From contig CAYMWF010000141.1 of assembly GCA_964394085.1 (NCBI GenBank), positions 1 through 7,571 on the forward strand: a stretch of DNA of 7,571 bases. Direction: 5' to 3'. This document shows positions 1 through 6,726 of the stretch, in pieces. A program made the translations under genes and the position numbers. A model generated the notes under the pieces. That model saw nothing but the letters and a program-made list of their open reading frames with translations. It ran no database searches and was not told the origin of the DNA. Each line of letters begins with the position of its first letter. The stretch's first letter is position 1. This DNA is from CAYMWF01 sp964394085 [NCBI: uncultured Gemmatimonadota bacterium] (GTDB lineage Bacteria > GCA-2686955 > CAYMWF01).

Positions 1-23
1 TCACGTGAGGAAACGGACCGGTG
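1..23 (+). repeat. Partial copy of the CACGTG/ACCGGTG palindromic repeat
   Basis: Bases 2-7 are CACGTG and bases 17-23 are ACCGGTG, separated by the purine-rich stretch AGGAAACGG. The same order (CACGTG, GA-rich linker, CCGGTG) occurs at 6511-6530 and in variant form at 6655-6679 and 7158-7177 on the other side of the gene cluster. The copy is cut by the window edge, so its upstream box cannot be seen. Its function is unknown; it may be a dispersed intergenic repeat or a protein-binding palindrome. Confidence 0.6.
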
Positions 24-51
24 CTCAGGAAGTTGCCCGCGGATTCCGCCG

Positions 52-261
52 GGCGGGATCGTGACTGGTTGGATAGTGTCCGTCGGGATCACGCAGGGCC
101 GGATGGTGCGGGGCGGAATTCTGCCTGGCTGGATAGTGTCCGTCGGGATTATGCAGGGCCGGATGGTGCGGGGCGGAATCCTGCCTGGCGGCGGGATCCC
201 TCCCGGTGGTTATTTACCGGGTGGGATCGCGCCTGGTTGGATGGAGACGCCCGGGATCACG
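52..261. repeat. Minisatellite, 15-bp unit with 30- and 60-bp higher-order periods
   Basis: About 14 units of 15 bp, consensus close to GGCGGGATCNTGCCT, run head to tail. The CGGGATC core recurs at 54, 84, 114, 144, 174, 192, 222 and 252, so it is 30 bp apart except for one 18-bp step. Bases 65-124 and 125-184 are near-identical 60-bp copies with only a few substitutions. Because the period is a multiple of three, both strands read as short-period peptides: pentads such as GWIVS/VGITQ on plus and TIQPG/RIPPR on minus. The plus frame is open from base 1, but no start or ribosome-binding site is visible inside the window, and the minus frame has a stop between gene C and the repeats. It is most simply non-coding DNA downstream of gene C. 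It could instead be the tail of a plus-strand gene that begins outside the window. Confidence 0.85.
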
Positions 262-321
262 GCTGCCAGCGAATGCCGCCCGCGATCATCAGGATCGGCC
301 CGCACGGCTCCCGTTCGTTCT

Positions 322-2328
322 TTAGTCGAGAACCTCGACCTCGAAGGAGTCGCTGGCAATGGGGATGGGCCACAGGAACGTCCTGTAGATTATCACGGTT
401 ATGGTGTAGATGCCCGCCGGAGCAATGGGGGGCACGAACAGGGTGACCGGGGCGCTCACGTCGCCGCCCGCGGGGATCGTGATCGACGATCCGTCGTAAA
501 GTTTCTTTTCCAGGCTCGCAGGGCCCTCGATCACCATCAGAGCCATGTCGAAGGAGTGGGATTCGCCGCAGTCGTTCACGGCGGCGGCGGTGAAGGAGAG
601 GGTCTGGCCGGGCTCGATGGCGGCCGGATACCCCGAGAGGGCGACTGAAAGGTCGCAGACATACTCGTCGGCGCCCATGTCCCATCCGTCGCCGGCGGGG
701 CGCGCGTCGTCTTCTATGTCGTCGACCGGGGCGTCTGCGCCGGTTCCCGCATCGATGCAGGGGGAAGAGGCGTTCAGGTAGTAGACGCCCGACGCCGGGT
801 GGATGAAATCCGGATCGGCGTCGATATTCCCCCAGCCGGACCAGCCGCCCTCGATATCGGAATACTGGACGGCGGGCGTCAGGGAGCCGGAGCAGTGGAT
901 CTCGTCGGGCTCGTCGCCCCAGAGGATGCAGTTCGTGATAATCGGGCCCGATTCGTCGCAGTAGAAACCGCCTCCGAGCGGATCACCGAAGAAAGACACG
1001 GCGTTATTGTCCGAAAGAGTGCAGTTCATGAGAACCGGGCTCGAATCCTCGAGGTAGAAAGCCCCGCCTTTCGCCCCGTTCCCAGAAGCCGAGTTATCCG
1101 TTACCATGCAGTTCGTGAGGAGGATATCAGAATCCCATTCGCAGTAGAATCCGCCGCCGTATCCAGGGCTGAAGTCCAACGGCACCGCTCTATTGCCCTC
1201 GATTCTACATGAATAGAAGTGAGGTGCGGCATTCAGCCGGCTGTATACGCCGCCGCCGCGACGGGCGGAATTGCCCGTGATGACGCAGTCGGTGAGCATT
1301 CCGCGCGCGTCGGAGTAGAATTCGAGACCGCCGCCCCGGGAAGCGCTCTCGTTATCCGATATCAGGCACCTGATGAGGATCGGCTGGCAGTCAGAGAATG
1401 AAACCCCGGCGCCTCCCCATTGCATGTCGTCATCGGTTCTGGAATTTCCGGAAATCGTGCAGTCTATGAGAACAGCATCCGTGCACAGTACATCGAGTCC
1501 GCCGGTGGTTTGACCTGAATTGTTCGTAATCGTGCAATTCTCGAATGTTGCGGTGGAATGGCTGACATAGATACCGCCGCCGGGGGAGTTGCCCGAGATA
1601 TCGCAGTTCATCAAAAGGACATCGCCATTATCGATATAGAGACCCCGATTATCGTTGGCGACGATACTGCAGCCGGTGAAAACTGCTTCTCCCCATATGG
1701 CGGCTCCCGCGCCATTGGACGAAGAATTGCCTTCGACGATACAGTCGGTGAATGAAGGAGAGGCTGCTTCATCGGAGTAGATTCCGCCGCCGAAATATCC
1801 TGGGGCATTATTGTTCTTTATGCTGCATCCGATAAAAACAGGCGCCGCATAGGAATCACAGAAGATCCCGCCTCCCAGCTGCGTGGTGTTTCCCTCGATG
1901 GTGCAGGCCGTGAATGTCGGCGAGGCGCTTTTGCCGAGATTCACTCCTCCTCCGTCCTCGTATTCGCCGGGGAAGCCGCTGCGGACGGTGAAGCCGCGAA
2001 TCTTCGCGGCGGCGGTCACCGCTGACTGGAAGAAGAACCCGCGGCCGGACTCCTCGCAGTCGATGACGACGTTGAGCTCGGAATCGTCGCTTCTAAGCAC
2101 GATGTCTTTACCGAAAAAATCGAGGTTCTTGTTGCCGGCGCCCGTATAGGTCCCGTGCTCCACGAGAACGGTATCGCCGGCGGAAGAGGCATCGATACCC
2201 GCCTGGATATCGGGATAATCACCGGGAACGTGGATCGTCCCCGCGTTGAGAGCGCCTCCGGCCGCGATTATCAGCAGGACCGCCGCCGTTACGATGTTCC
2301 GTCCCTGAAATAGTTCGTGTTGTAACAT
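322..2328 (-). CDS. Gene C: secreted right-handed parallel beta-helix repeat protein with choice-of-anchor Q-like cap
   Basis: This 668-aa protein starts at an ATG preceded by GAGGTG (2336-2341) with a 7-base spacer. Residues 1-29 form a signal peptide: charged start, hydrophobic TAAVLLIIAAGG core, and an ALNA cleavage site before GTIHVP. About 13 helix coils follow, each with a Cys and a [GDN]N turn spaced like TDCVITGNSARRGGGVY, and most ending in a GGG[IVF][YF] turn. An anchor-Q-like cap carries DADPDF, SPCIDAGTG and GWDMGADE. Residues 558-668 are a 111-residue beta-rich domain with Cys at its positions 1 and 30. The folds are pectate-lyase-like, but no lyase or glycosidase catalytic pattern is recognised, so a surface, adhesive or structural role is only inferred. 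It is the last gene of the tandem trio and ends with TAA about 60 bases from the minisatellite. A candidate promoter lies about 145 bases upstream, so it may be transcribed separately from gene B. Confidence 0.92.
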   Translation of the reverse strand: MLQHELFQGRNIVTAAVLLIIAAGGALNAGTIHVPGDYPDIQAGIDASSAGDTVLVEHGTYTGAGNKNLDFFGKDIVLRSDDSELNVVIDCEESGRGFFFQSAVTAAAKIRGFTVRSGFPGEYEDGGGVNLGKSASPTFTACTIEGNTTQLGGGIFCDSYAAPVFIGCSIKNNNAPGYFGGGIYSDEAASPSFTDCIVEGNSSSNGAGAAIWGEAVFTGCSIVANDNRGLYIDNGDVLLMNCDISGNSPGGGIYVSHSTATFENCTITNNSGQTTGGLDVLCTDAVLIDCTISGNSRTDDDMQWGGAGVSFSDCQPILIRCLISDNESASRGGGLEFYSDARGMLTDCVITGNSARRGGGVYSRLNAAPHFYSCRIEGNRAVPLDFSPGYGGGFYCEWDSDILLTNCMVTDNSASGNGAKGGAFYLEDSSPVLMNCTLSDNNAVSFFGDPLGGGFYCDESGPIITNCILWGDEPDEIHCSGSLTPAVQYSDIEGGWSGWGNIDADPDFIHPASGVYYLNASSPCIDAGTGADAPVDDIEDDARPAGDGWDMGADEYVCDLSVALSGYPAAIEPGQTLSFTAAAVNDCGESHSFDMALMVIEGPASLEKKLYDGSSITIPAGGDVSAPVTLFVPPIAPAGIYTITVIIYRTFLWPIPIASDSFEVEVLD

Positions 2329-2335
2329 ATCGATT

Positions 2336-2341
2336 CACCTC
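2336..2341 (-). promoter_or_regulatory. Ribosome-binding site of gene C
   Basis: The minus strand reads GAGGTG, then seven bases, then ATG at 2328. This supports the annotated start and agrees with the signal peptide beginning there. Confidence 0.7.
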
Positions 2342-2388
2342 GTGCAGAAAATCAACCTTTCGAGACTCGATCAGGCTTGCACTCGGGA

Positions 2389-2404
2389 GGGTCTATATCG
2401 ACCC
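2389..2404. promoter_or_regulatory. Short inverted repeat in gene C leader
   Basis: GGGTC and GACCC flank a six-base AT-rich centre (TATATC), giving a 16-base dyad between the candidate promoter and the start of gene C. It could be an operator or a small RNA hairpin. A dyad this short can arise by chance. Confidence 0.2.
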
Positions 2405-2467
2405 GTCCGGGAAAGCCGTTTCACCGAATATATCATGAGTCCTGTTCCTGATGTTGAACACTTATAC

Positions 2468-2496
2468 AGTATAACTAATGTTACGACCAACTGCAA
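2468..2496 (-). promoter_or_regulatory. Candidate sigma70-like promoter for gene C
   Basis: On the minus strand TTGCAG (2496-2491) and TATACT (2473-2468) are separated by 17 bases. The -10 matches TATAAT at five of six positions; the -35 matches only in TTG. An overlapping alternative is TTGGTC with TATAAG at an 18-base spacing. This is the most AT-rich part of the gap between genes B and C, and it would give a leader of roughly 130 bases. Without knowing the organism's sigma-factor preference, this is a weak call. Confidence 0.35.
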
Positions 2497-2498
2497 CC

Positions 2499-2517
2499 CC
2501 GTGCTTTCTTCGCACGG
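2499..2517. other. Perfect 6-bp stem-loop in the B-C gap
   Basis: CCGTGC and GCACGG flank a seven-base loop. On the minus strand the hairpin begins 36 bases after the gene B stop and lies just upstream of the candidate gene C promoter. No T-tract follows, so it is not a classical intrinsic terminator. A second, weaker 5-bp hairpin uses the gene B stop codon itself (2540-2544 with 2551-2555) and is followed on the minus strand by a T-rich stretch, so it is the better candidate for an end of transcription. Confidence 0.3.
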
Positions 2518-2552
2518 TTCAGCAAACAAAATTGAATAATGAGCAATGCCGC

Positions 2553-4046
2553 TCACTCCAGAACCTCCAGAACGAACGCATCCGAGGCTATGGGGAAGCG
2601 CCGGAAGAACGTCCGATAGATGATCACGGTTATGGTGTATACCCCCGCAGGGGCCGTGCCCGGCACGTAGAGATTCACCGGAGCGCTCGCTTCGCCGCCG
2701 GGCGGCAGAACGACGTCCGAACCGTCGTACAGCGTCTTTTCCAGGCCGGCGGGCCCCACGATCATCATCCTCGCCTTGTCGAAAGGAAGAGGTTCATCGC
2801 ATTCGTTAACAGCCGCCGCCGTGAAGGAGAGCGTCTCCTCCGGATGGATGACGACCGGATAGCCTGACAGGACGACCGACAGGTCGCAGACGTACTCGTC
2901 GGCGCCCATGTCCCAGCCGTCGCCCGTGGGGCGCGGGTCCGTCTCGAAGTCCTCGAGAGGGGCGCCGGAGCCTGTGCCGGTGTCGATGCAGGGGGACGAA
3001 ACATTGATGTGATAGTCGCCCGCCGGAGGATGTACGAACATGGGATCAGCGTCGATGTTGCCGGAACCGGACCAGCCTCCCCCGATGTCGGAGTAACGGA
3101 CCGTCGGGACCAGGGAGCCGGTGCAGTAAATCTCGTCGGGCTCGTCACTCCAGAGGATGCAATTTGTGATATACGGGTCCGATTCTAAGCAGTAGAAAGC
3201 GCCTCCCATGGGATCTCCGAAGAGCGAAAAGGCGGTGTTGTTCGAGATGTCGCAGTCGGTGAAGGAGCCGCCCAGGAGCACACCGTGGATTCCCCCGCCA
3301 TGTCCTTCGGTGGCATTCCCGGTGATGGTGCACTGCGTGACGATCGGATCAGAGCCGAGAGCGCAAAAACCGGTCCAGGCATTGTCCGATATTGTGCAGT
3401 TCTGCAGGACGGGATCCGAATACGCGCATGCGAATCCTTCGTAGGGACCGTTGCCGGAGATGGTGCAGTCGATCAGAACCGGGTTGGATTCATCGCAGTA
3501 TATTCCGCTCCCCCTGCTGTTTTCGACGCTGGAGTTGTTCGTGACGGTGCAGTTCAAGAAAACCGGATCGGAGCGGTCGCAGTAGATCCCGCCTCCGTAA
3601 ATGGTCGAATAATTGCCGCTGACCAGGCAGTCCACGATGGTCGGCGACGAATAGGAGAAGCACAGTATGCCGCCGCCCCCTTGATGGTGGCCGCCGGTGA
3701 AGGTGAAGCCCTCCAGCACCGCCGCGGGCGATTCGCCCTTGCTGAAGGATATACCGCGCCGGGGGATGTAACCCTGACAGTCGATGACCGTCGGCAGGCG
3801 CCCCTCGGCCCTTAGCATTATATCCTTCCCGGTAAAGTAGAGATTCGTGTTTCCCGATCCTGTATAAGTGCCGCTCGCGACCGTCACGGTGTCTCCCCAG
3901 TCCGCCGCGTCGATACCCTCCTGGATAGTGGGATAGTCGACGGGAATGCGGATTTCATAAGCGTCCGCAGGAGCGGCTGCGGCCGCGACGCAGAAGAGCG
4001 CTGCGATAAGAAGGAATTTTCTGATTTCCGGTAAAGCTGTTCTCAT
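2553..4046 (-). CDS. Gene B: short secreted parallel beta-helix paralogue
   Basis: From the ATG at 4046 the product has 497 aa. This start has GGAGG with a 6-base spacer and opens a good signal peptide: MRTALPEIRK, then the hydrophobic FLLIAALFCVAAAAA, then a PADA cleavage site at residue 29. The reading frame is open further upstream to a TTG at 4187, and an in-frame ATG at 4082 also has AGGGGAG before it, so a 12-residue longer form is possible. The mature protein begins with IRIPVDYPTIQEGIDAA, has only about seven Cys/Asn helix coils, then the cap (DADPMF, SPCIDTGTG, GWDMGADE) and the 111-residue C-terminal domain (387-497) with Cys at domain positions 1 and 30. It is about 170-180 residues shorter than its neighbours, and the missing length is in the coils. 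The cap and C-terminal domain are closest by eye to gene C. Function is unknown; export is inferred from the signal peptide. Confidence 0.9.
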   Translation of the reverse strand: MRTALPEIRKFLLIAALFCVAAAAAPADAYEIRIPVDYPTIQEGIDAADWGDTVTVASGTYTGSGNTNLYFTGKDIMLRAEGRLPTVIDCQGYIPRRGISFSKGESPAAVLEGFTFTGGHHQGGGGILCFSYSSPTIVDCLVSGNYSTIYGGGIYCDRSDPVFLNCTVTNNSSVENSRGSGIYCDESNPVLIDCTISGNGPYEGFACAYSDPVLQNCTISDNAWTGFCALGSDPIVTQCTITGNATEGHGGGIHGVLLGGSFTDCDISNNTAFSLFGDPMGGAFYCLESDPYITNCILWSDEPDEIYCTGSLVPTVRYSDIGGGWSGSGNIDADPMFVHPPAGDYHINVSSPCIDTGTGSGAPLEDFETDPRPTGDGWDMGADEYVCDLSVVLSGYPVVIHPEETLSFTAAAVNECDEPLPFDKARMMIVGPAGLEKTLYDGSDVVLPPGGEASAPVNLYVPGTAPAGVYTITVIIYRTFFRRFPIASDAFVLEVLE

Positions 4047-4129
4047 GTCTCCCCTCCGGTTTTTCGGTGCCGCCGTGTTCATTTCTCCCCTGAGGTGTTT
4101 CGGTGATGCTGTTCTCGTTTCTCCCCTCC
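4022..4129 (-). repeat. Three tandem 36-bp copies of the gene B ribosome-binding site and start region
   Basis: Read on the minus strand, copies begin at 4129, 4093 and 4057. Each has a GGGGAGA core at the same place, followed by A[CT]GA and, later in the unit, ACCGRAAA. The middle and last copies carry ATG at unit position 12 (4082 and 4046); the first has ACG there. As 36 is a multiple of three, all copies are in frame with gene B and would add repeats of RRG[ED]MRTA-like peptides if translated. The last copy gives the best signal peptide start. Confidence 0.85.
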
Positions 4130-4162
4130 GATGGGTCGACAATTCCGGGCGATATCCTTCAT
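4079..4162 (-). CDS. Possible 27-codon leader ORF ahead of gene B
   Basis: A perfect AGGAGG (4175-4170) is followed after seven bases by ATG at 4162. The ORF reads MKDIARNCRPIGGEKREQHH and seven more residues, and stops at a TGA that overlaps the in-frame gene B ATG at 4082 as ATGA. A four-base overlap of this kind is typical of translational coupling. The peptide is basic and resembles nothing I recognise. It lies in a different frame from gene B and covers the first two 36-bp repeats. The strong ribosome-binding site argues for translation; the short length and repetitive DNA argue for chance. If used, coupling would favour the longer gene B start. Confidence 0.3.
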   Translation of the reverse strand: MKDIARNCRPIGGEKREQHHRNTSGEK

Positions 4163-4189
4163 TCGAGGACCTCCTGTTCCCGTTCAAGC

Positions 4190-4218
4190 GGCGTGCGGAT
4201 CCGCGCGGGCCGCACGCC
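4190..4218 (-). terminator. GC-rich hairpin after gene A, possible terminator
   Basis: GGCGTGCGG (4190-4198) and CCGCACGCC (4210-4218) form a perfect 9-bp stem with an 11-base loop, starting eight bases after the gene A stop. No T-run follows on the minus strand, so it may pause transcription, end it by another mechanism, or protect the 3' end of the gene A message rather than be a classical intrinsic terminator. Confidence 0.5.
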
Positions 4219-4226
4219 GGGATCGT

Positions 4227-6260
4227 TTACAGGACCTCGAGGTCGAAGGAATCGCTGGATACCGGAACCAGCCACATGTAGAACGGCTTGTAGATCGTAA
4301 CGGTGATCGTGTATTCACCGGCGGGAGCGTTCAGGGGCACGTCGAGGCTTACCGGCGCGCTGACCTCTCCGCCTGCGGGAACCGGGATTGTATCGCCGAG
4401 GTAGAGCGTCTTGATAAGGCCGGCGGGACCGGTGATCATCATATCCGCCTTACAGAAAAAACGAAGTCCGCTGCATCCGTTTACAGCCGCGGCCGTGAAA
4501 GCGAGAGTCTCCCCGGGCTGGATGTCGGATGGATAGCCTGAGAGCTCCACCGTCAGGTCGCAGGTACTCTCGTCCGCACCCATATCCCATCCGTCGCCGA
4601 CGGGCCGCTGATCGCCTTCGAAATCATCCATTGGCGCGCCGTCGTCGGTGCCGGCGTCCATGCACGGGGACGCATCTGTAAGGTGATAGTCGCCGTTCGC
4701 CGGATCGAGGAAGAGCGGATCTTCGTCGATGTTGCCTGTGCCGGGCCAGTCGCCCTGGACGTCCGAGTAGTGGACGGTCGGTGACGAGGAACCCGTGCTG
4801 TATATTTCATCCGGCTCGTCGCCCCAGAGGATGCAGTTGGTGAGATACGGATCCGAGTCGGAACAGTAGATTCCACCGCCGAACGGATCGCCGAAGAAAG
4901 CCCAGGCGCTGTTTCCGGAGAAGGTGCAGTTCATGAGCTCGGGATCCGAATCCCGAAGGTAGAATCCTCCGCCTCTCGCTCCGGTTCCCGCAGCAAGGTT
5001 GTCGGTAATCATGCAGTTGGTATATAAGACCTCCGGGCAGATCTCCAAATAGCATCCCCCGCCGTCCCCGCCGTTGAGCCCGGATTGTTCCGCCGAATTA
5101 CCGCTGAAAATGCTGTTGTCGATCTCCAGGGAAATCAGCGCCCTGCCGAAAATCCCCCCCCCGCGATGGGCGTCGTTCCCCGAAAACGTACAAGCCGAGA
5201 TTCTGCCGGACGAATTACTATCGATCATGAATCCGCCGCCGTCGGCGTTCGCCGAGTTCCAGAGGATGGCGCTCGAATATAACGTGAATTCGGTTCCGGA
5301 GAAGTTGACACCGCCGCCGTCCCAGCCGGTGGAAGAATTATTTTCTATGAGACAATCCGATATATCCGCGATCGTGTTCGAGAAGTCGGCACCCGCGCCC
5401 GAGGTCGAGGCGACGTTATCCGATATGGTGCATTCATCCAGGGACGTTTCGGAACTGATCATGCTCAGACCGCCGCCCGGCCCTTGCAGAACTTCGTTGC
5501 CGGATACGGTGCACCCGGTCATTTCGAAAAAATTGGCGTCGTTCGACCTGATGCCCCCTCCCATGGTCGTCGCGGTATTGCCGGTGATCGAGCAATCCGT
5601 CAGCAGAGCGGTGGTGGTGGTTCCCCTGACATAGATGCCGCCGCCGCTGTAACGCTCCGCCTCGTTACCCGAAATCTCGCAGCCGAACAGGGTGAGAATT
5701 CCATACGAGTTGTAATAGATGCCTCCTCCCTGATCCTCCGCCGTATTATCGAGAAACGCGCACGAGTCGAACTTGGGCGACGCGCCGTCTATTGCGTACA
5801 CCGCCCCGCCCTTCTCGGCCTCGCAGCCGGATATGACGCAGTCTTTGAACGTAGGAGACGAACCGTTCTCGAGATAGATGCCGCCTCCGAGGCGCGGATA
5901 ACCGACTCCCACGCCGTTCACGATGTTGAATAAGATGATCTCGGCGGCGGGCGATTCGCCGTCATTGAAGAAGAAGCCCCTGCCGATACCTTCGCAATCG
6001 ATCACCACGGGAAGTCGCCCGCTCGATTTGAGCACGATTTCTTTCCCCATGAAAGTAAGGTTCTTGTTGCTCGGACCGGAATACGTACCTTGCGTCACGA
6101 CCACCTCGTCGCCGTCGACGGCGGCGTGAATACCCTCCGAAATGGAGCCGTAATCGTCAGGAACCCTGATCGTAGCGGCATCCAGCGCCGCGAAACCCAT
6201 GACGAAAATTAACGATACGGTGAAAATAAGTGTCGTCCTCATTTCCCTGTTCTGTTTCAT
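4227..6260 (-). CDS. Gene A: secreted right-handed parallel beta-helix repeat protein, first of the trio
   Basis: The chosen ATG at 6260 has AAGGAG (6273-6268) with a 7-base spacer and gives a 677-aa product. The frame is open to an ATG at 6353, but that one lies in a hairpin, lacks a ribosome-binding site and would bury the signal sequence. Residues 1-28 are a signal peptide: MKQNREMR, hydrophobic TTLIFTVSLIFVMGFAA, cleavage after LDA. Roughly 13 coils follow, 11 of them with Cys at a fixed place before a [GDN]N turn, most closed by GGG turns. Residues about 474-566 form the cap (DEDPLF, SPCMDAGTD, GWDMGADE), and 567-677 the C-terminal domain, again with Cys at domain positions 1 and 30 plus one extra Cys at 37. 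The family is PbH1/pectate-lyase-like; polymorphic outer-membrane-protein repeats look similar. No catalytic motif or anchor is recognised. It is the most divergent of the three in the C-terminal domain (TVTIYKPFYMW against TVIIYRTF in B and C). Confidence 0.92.
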   Translation of the reverse strand: MKQNREMRTTLIFTVSLIFVMGFAALDAATIRVPDDYGSISEGIHAAVDGDEVVVTQGTYSGPSNKNLTFMGKEIVLKSSGRLPVVIDCEGIGRGFFFNDGESPAAEIILFNIVNGVGVGYPRLGGGIYLENGSSPTFKDCVISGCEAEKGGAVYAIDGASPKFDSCAFLDNTAEDQGGGIYYNSYGILTLFGCEISGNEAERYSGGGIYVRGTTTTALLTDCSITGNTATTMGGGIRSNDANFFEMTGCTVSGNEVLQGPGGGLSMISSETSLDECTISDNVASTSGAGADFSNTIADISDCLIENNSSTGWDGGGVNFSGTEFTLYSSAILWNSANADGGGFMIDSNSSGRISACTFSGNDAHRGGGIFGRALISLEIDNSIFSGNSAEQSGLNGGDGGGCYLEICPEVLYTNCMITDNLAAGTGARGGGFYLRDSDPELMNCTFSGNSAWAFFGDPFGGGIYCSDSDPYLTNCILWGDEPDEIYSTGSSSPTVHYSDVQGDWPGTGNIDEDPLFLDPANGDYHLTDASPCMDAGTDDGAPMDDFEGDQRPVGDGWDMGADESTCDLTVELSGYPSDIQPGETLAFTAAAVNGCSGLRFFCKADMMITGPAGLIKTLYLGDTIPVPAGGEVSAPVSLDVPLNAPAGEYTITVTIYKPFYMWLVPVSSDSFDLEVL

Positions 6261-6267
6261 GCTTTTT

Positions 6268-6273
6268 CTCCTT
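6268..6273 (-). promoter_or_regulatory. Ribosome-binding site of gene A
   Basis: AAGGAG on the minus strand with seven bases to ATG at 6260 decides the start in favour of residue 32 of the maximal open frame. A CATAAT hexamer just upstream (minus strand) resembles a -10 box, but no matching -35 is seen. Confidence 0.75.
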
Positions 6274-6341
6274 GAAAGAATTATGCCCTGCTCCGCGGGA
6301 GGAGAGAGAGGGCTAAGCGTCGAATCCTCCTCCACAATGTA

Positions 6342-6363
6342 AAAACCGGGCATATCCGGTTTT
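6342..6363. terminator. Stem-loop with 3' T-tract upstream of gene A
   Basis: AAAACCGG (6342-6349) and CCGGTTTT (6356-6363) pair perfectly around a six-base loop. On the minus strand the second arm runs into a fifth T, giving an intrinsic-terminator shape, and the symmetry would allow use in both directions. It sits about 80 bases before gene A. It could stop transcription arriving from upstream, act as an attenuator if the promoter lies further out, or be a relic of the ACCGGT-containing repeats next to it. The minus-strand GGTTTTTACATTG that overlaps it resembles the GGTTTACATAAT box of those repeats. Confidence 0.45.
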
Positions 6364-6424
6364 GGCTCGCTTTCCCGTATGTTTTTAAATCCGCCGACAC
6401 AGGCAAAAAATGCCCGGATTATTT

Positions 6425-6597
6425 CCCCTCACGTGAAGAAGGACCGGCAGAACTGAAAATCACCCGCCTGCAGGGGATGGTGCGGCGGATTGGTTTACAT
6501 GATATTTCTTCACGTGGAGACAAACCGGTGAAAATCAAAATCACCTGCCTGCAGGGGATGATGCGGCGGGCTGGTTTACATATTATTTTCCCTTATC
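6425..6597 (+). repeat. First cluster of 81-bp palindromic repeats
   Basis: CACGTG occurs at 6430 and 6511, exactly 81 bases apart; a third, degenerate position (CTTATC) lies at 6592, again 81 away. Bases 6456-6500 and 6537-6581 match at about 41 of 45 positions and include a CCTGCAGG palindrome, a GATG[GA]TGCGGCGG stretch and the TGGTTTACAT box. The order in each unit is GGTTTACAT...ATTT, then CACGTG 19 bases from the start of that box, then a GA-rich linker and CCGG[TC]. Confidence 0.85.
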
Positions 6598-6649
6598 AGA
6601 CTGGGTCAAAAGTCCGTCGAATCATTTTACCGCTATTTAATGTCGCCGC

Positions 6650-6679
6650 TTTACCCATGTGGGTAAAATCGGACCGGTG
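6650..6679 (+). repeat. Variant copy of the palindromic module
   Basis: TTTACCCA and TGGGTAAA (6650-6657, 6660-6667) are perfect 8-bp arms around a TG centre. They are followed by ATCGGACCGGTG, the same arrangement as at bases 2-23. It may be a variant of the CACGTG element that kept symmetry through different bases, which would suggest selection on the dyad. Confidence 0.65.
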
Positions 6680-6726
6680 GATATGATAAAGCAGAAGCTG
6701 TTCCGGCTTGAAACCGGCCTTTCCTG

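Noticed and set aside
1-648. Plus-strand frame open from the window start, overlapping the 3' end of gene C
   Set aside because: The right half is antisense to well-supported gene C, and the left half is a minisatellite whose period is a multiple of three. No start or ribosome-binding site is visible. It is kept only as a possibility within the minisatellite entry.
3285-3815. Long plus-strand frames antisense to the beta-helix genes
   Set aside because: They mirror the GGG/Cys-rich codons of the minus-strand genes, lack ribosome-binding sites and show no domain; typical shadows in GC-rich repetitive coding DNA.
3980-4046. Lipoprotein signal for gene B (ALFC in the hydrophobic core)
   Set aside because: Phe precedes the Cys, which does not fit a lipobox, and a better signal peptidase I site (PADA) follows ten residues later.
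4047-4187. Gene B starting at the TTG at 4187
   Set aside because: It has no Shine-Dalgarno site and would put a 47-residue charged extension before the signal peptide.
6261-6353. Gene A starting at the ATG at 6353
   Set aside because: The ATG lies in the loop of the hairpin, has no ribosome-binding site and would bury the signal peptide.
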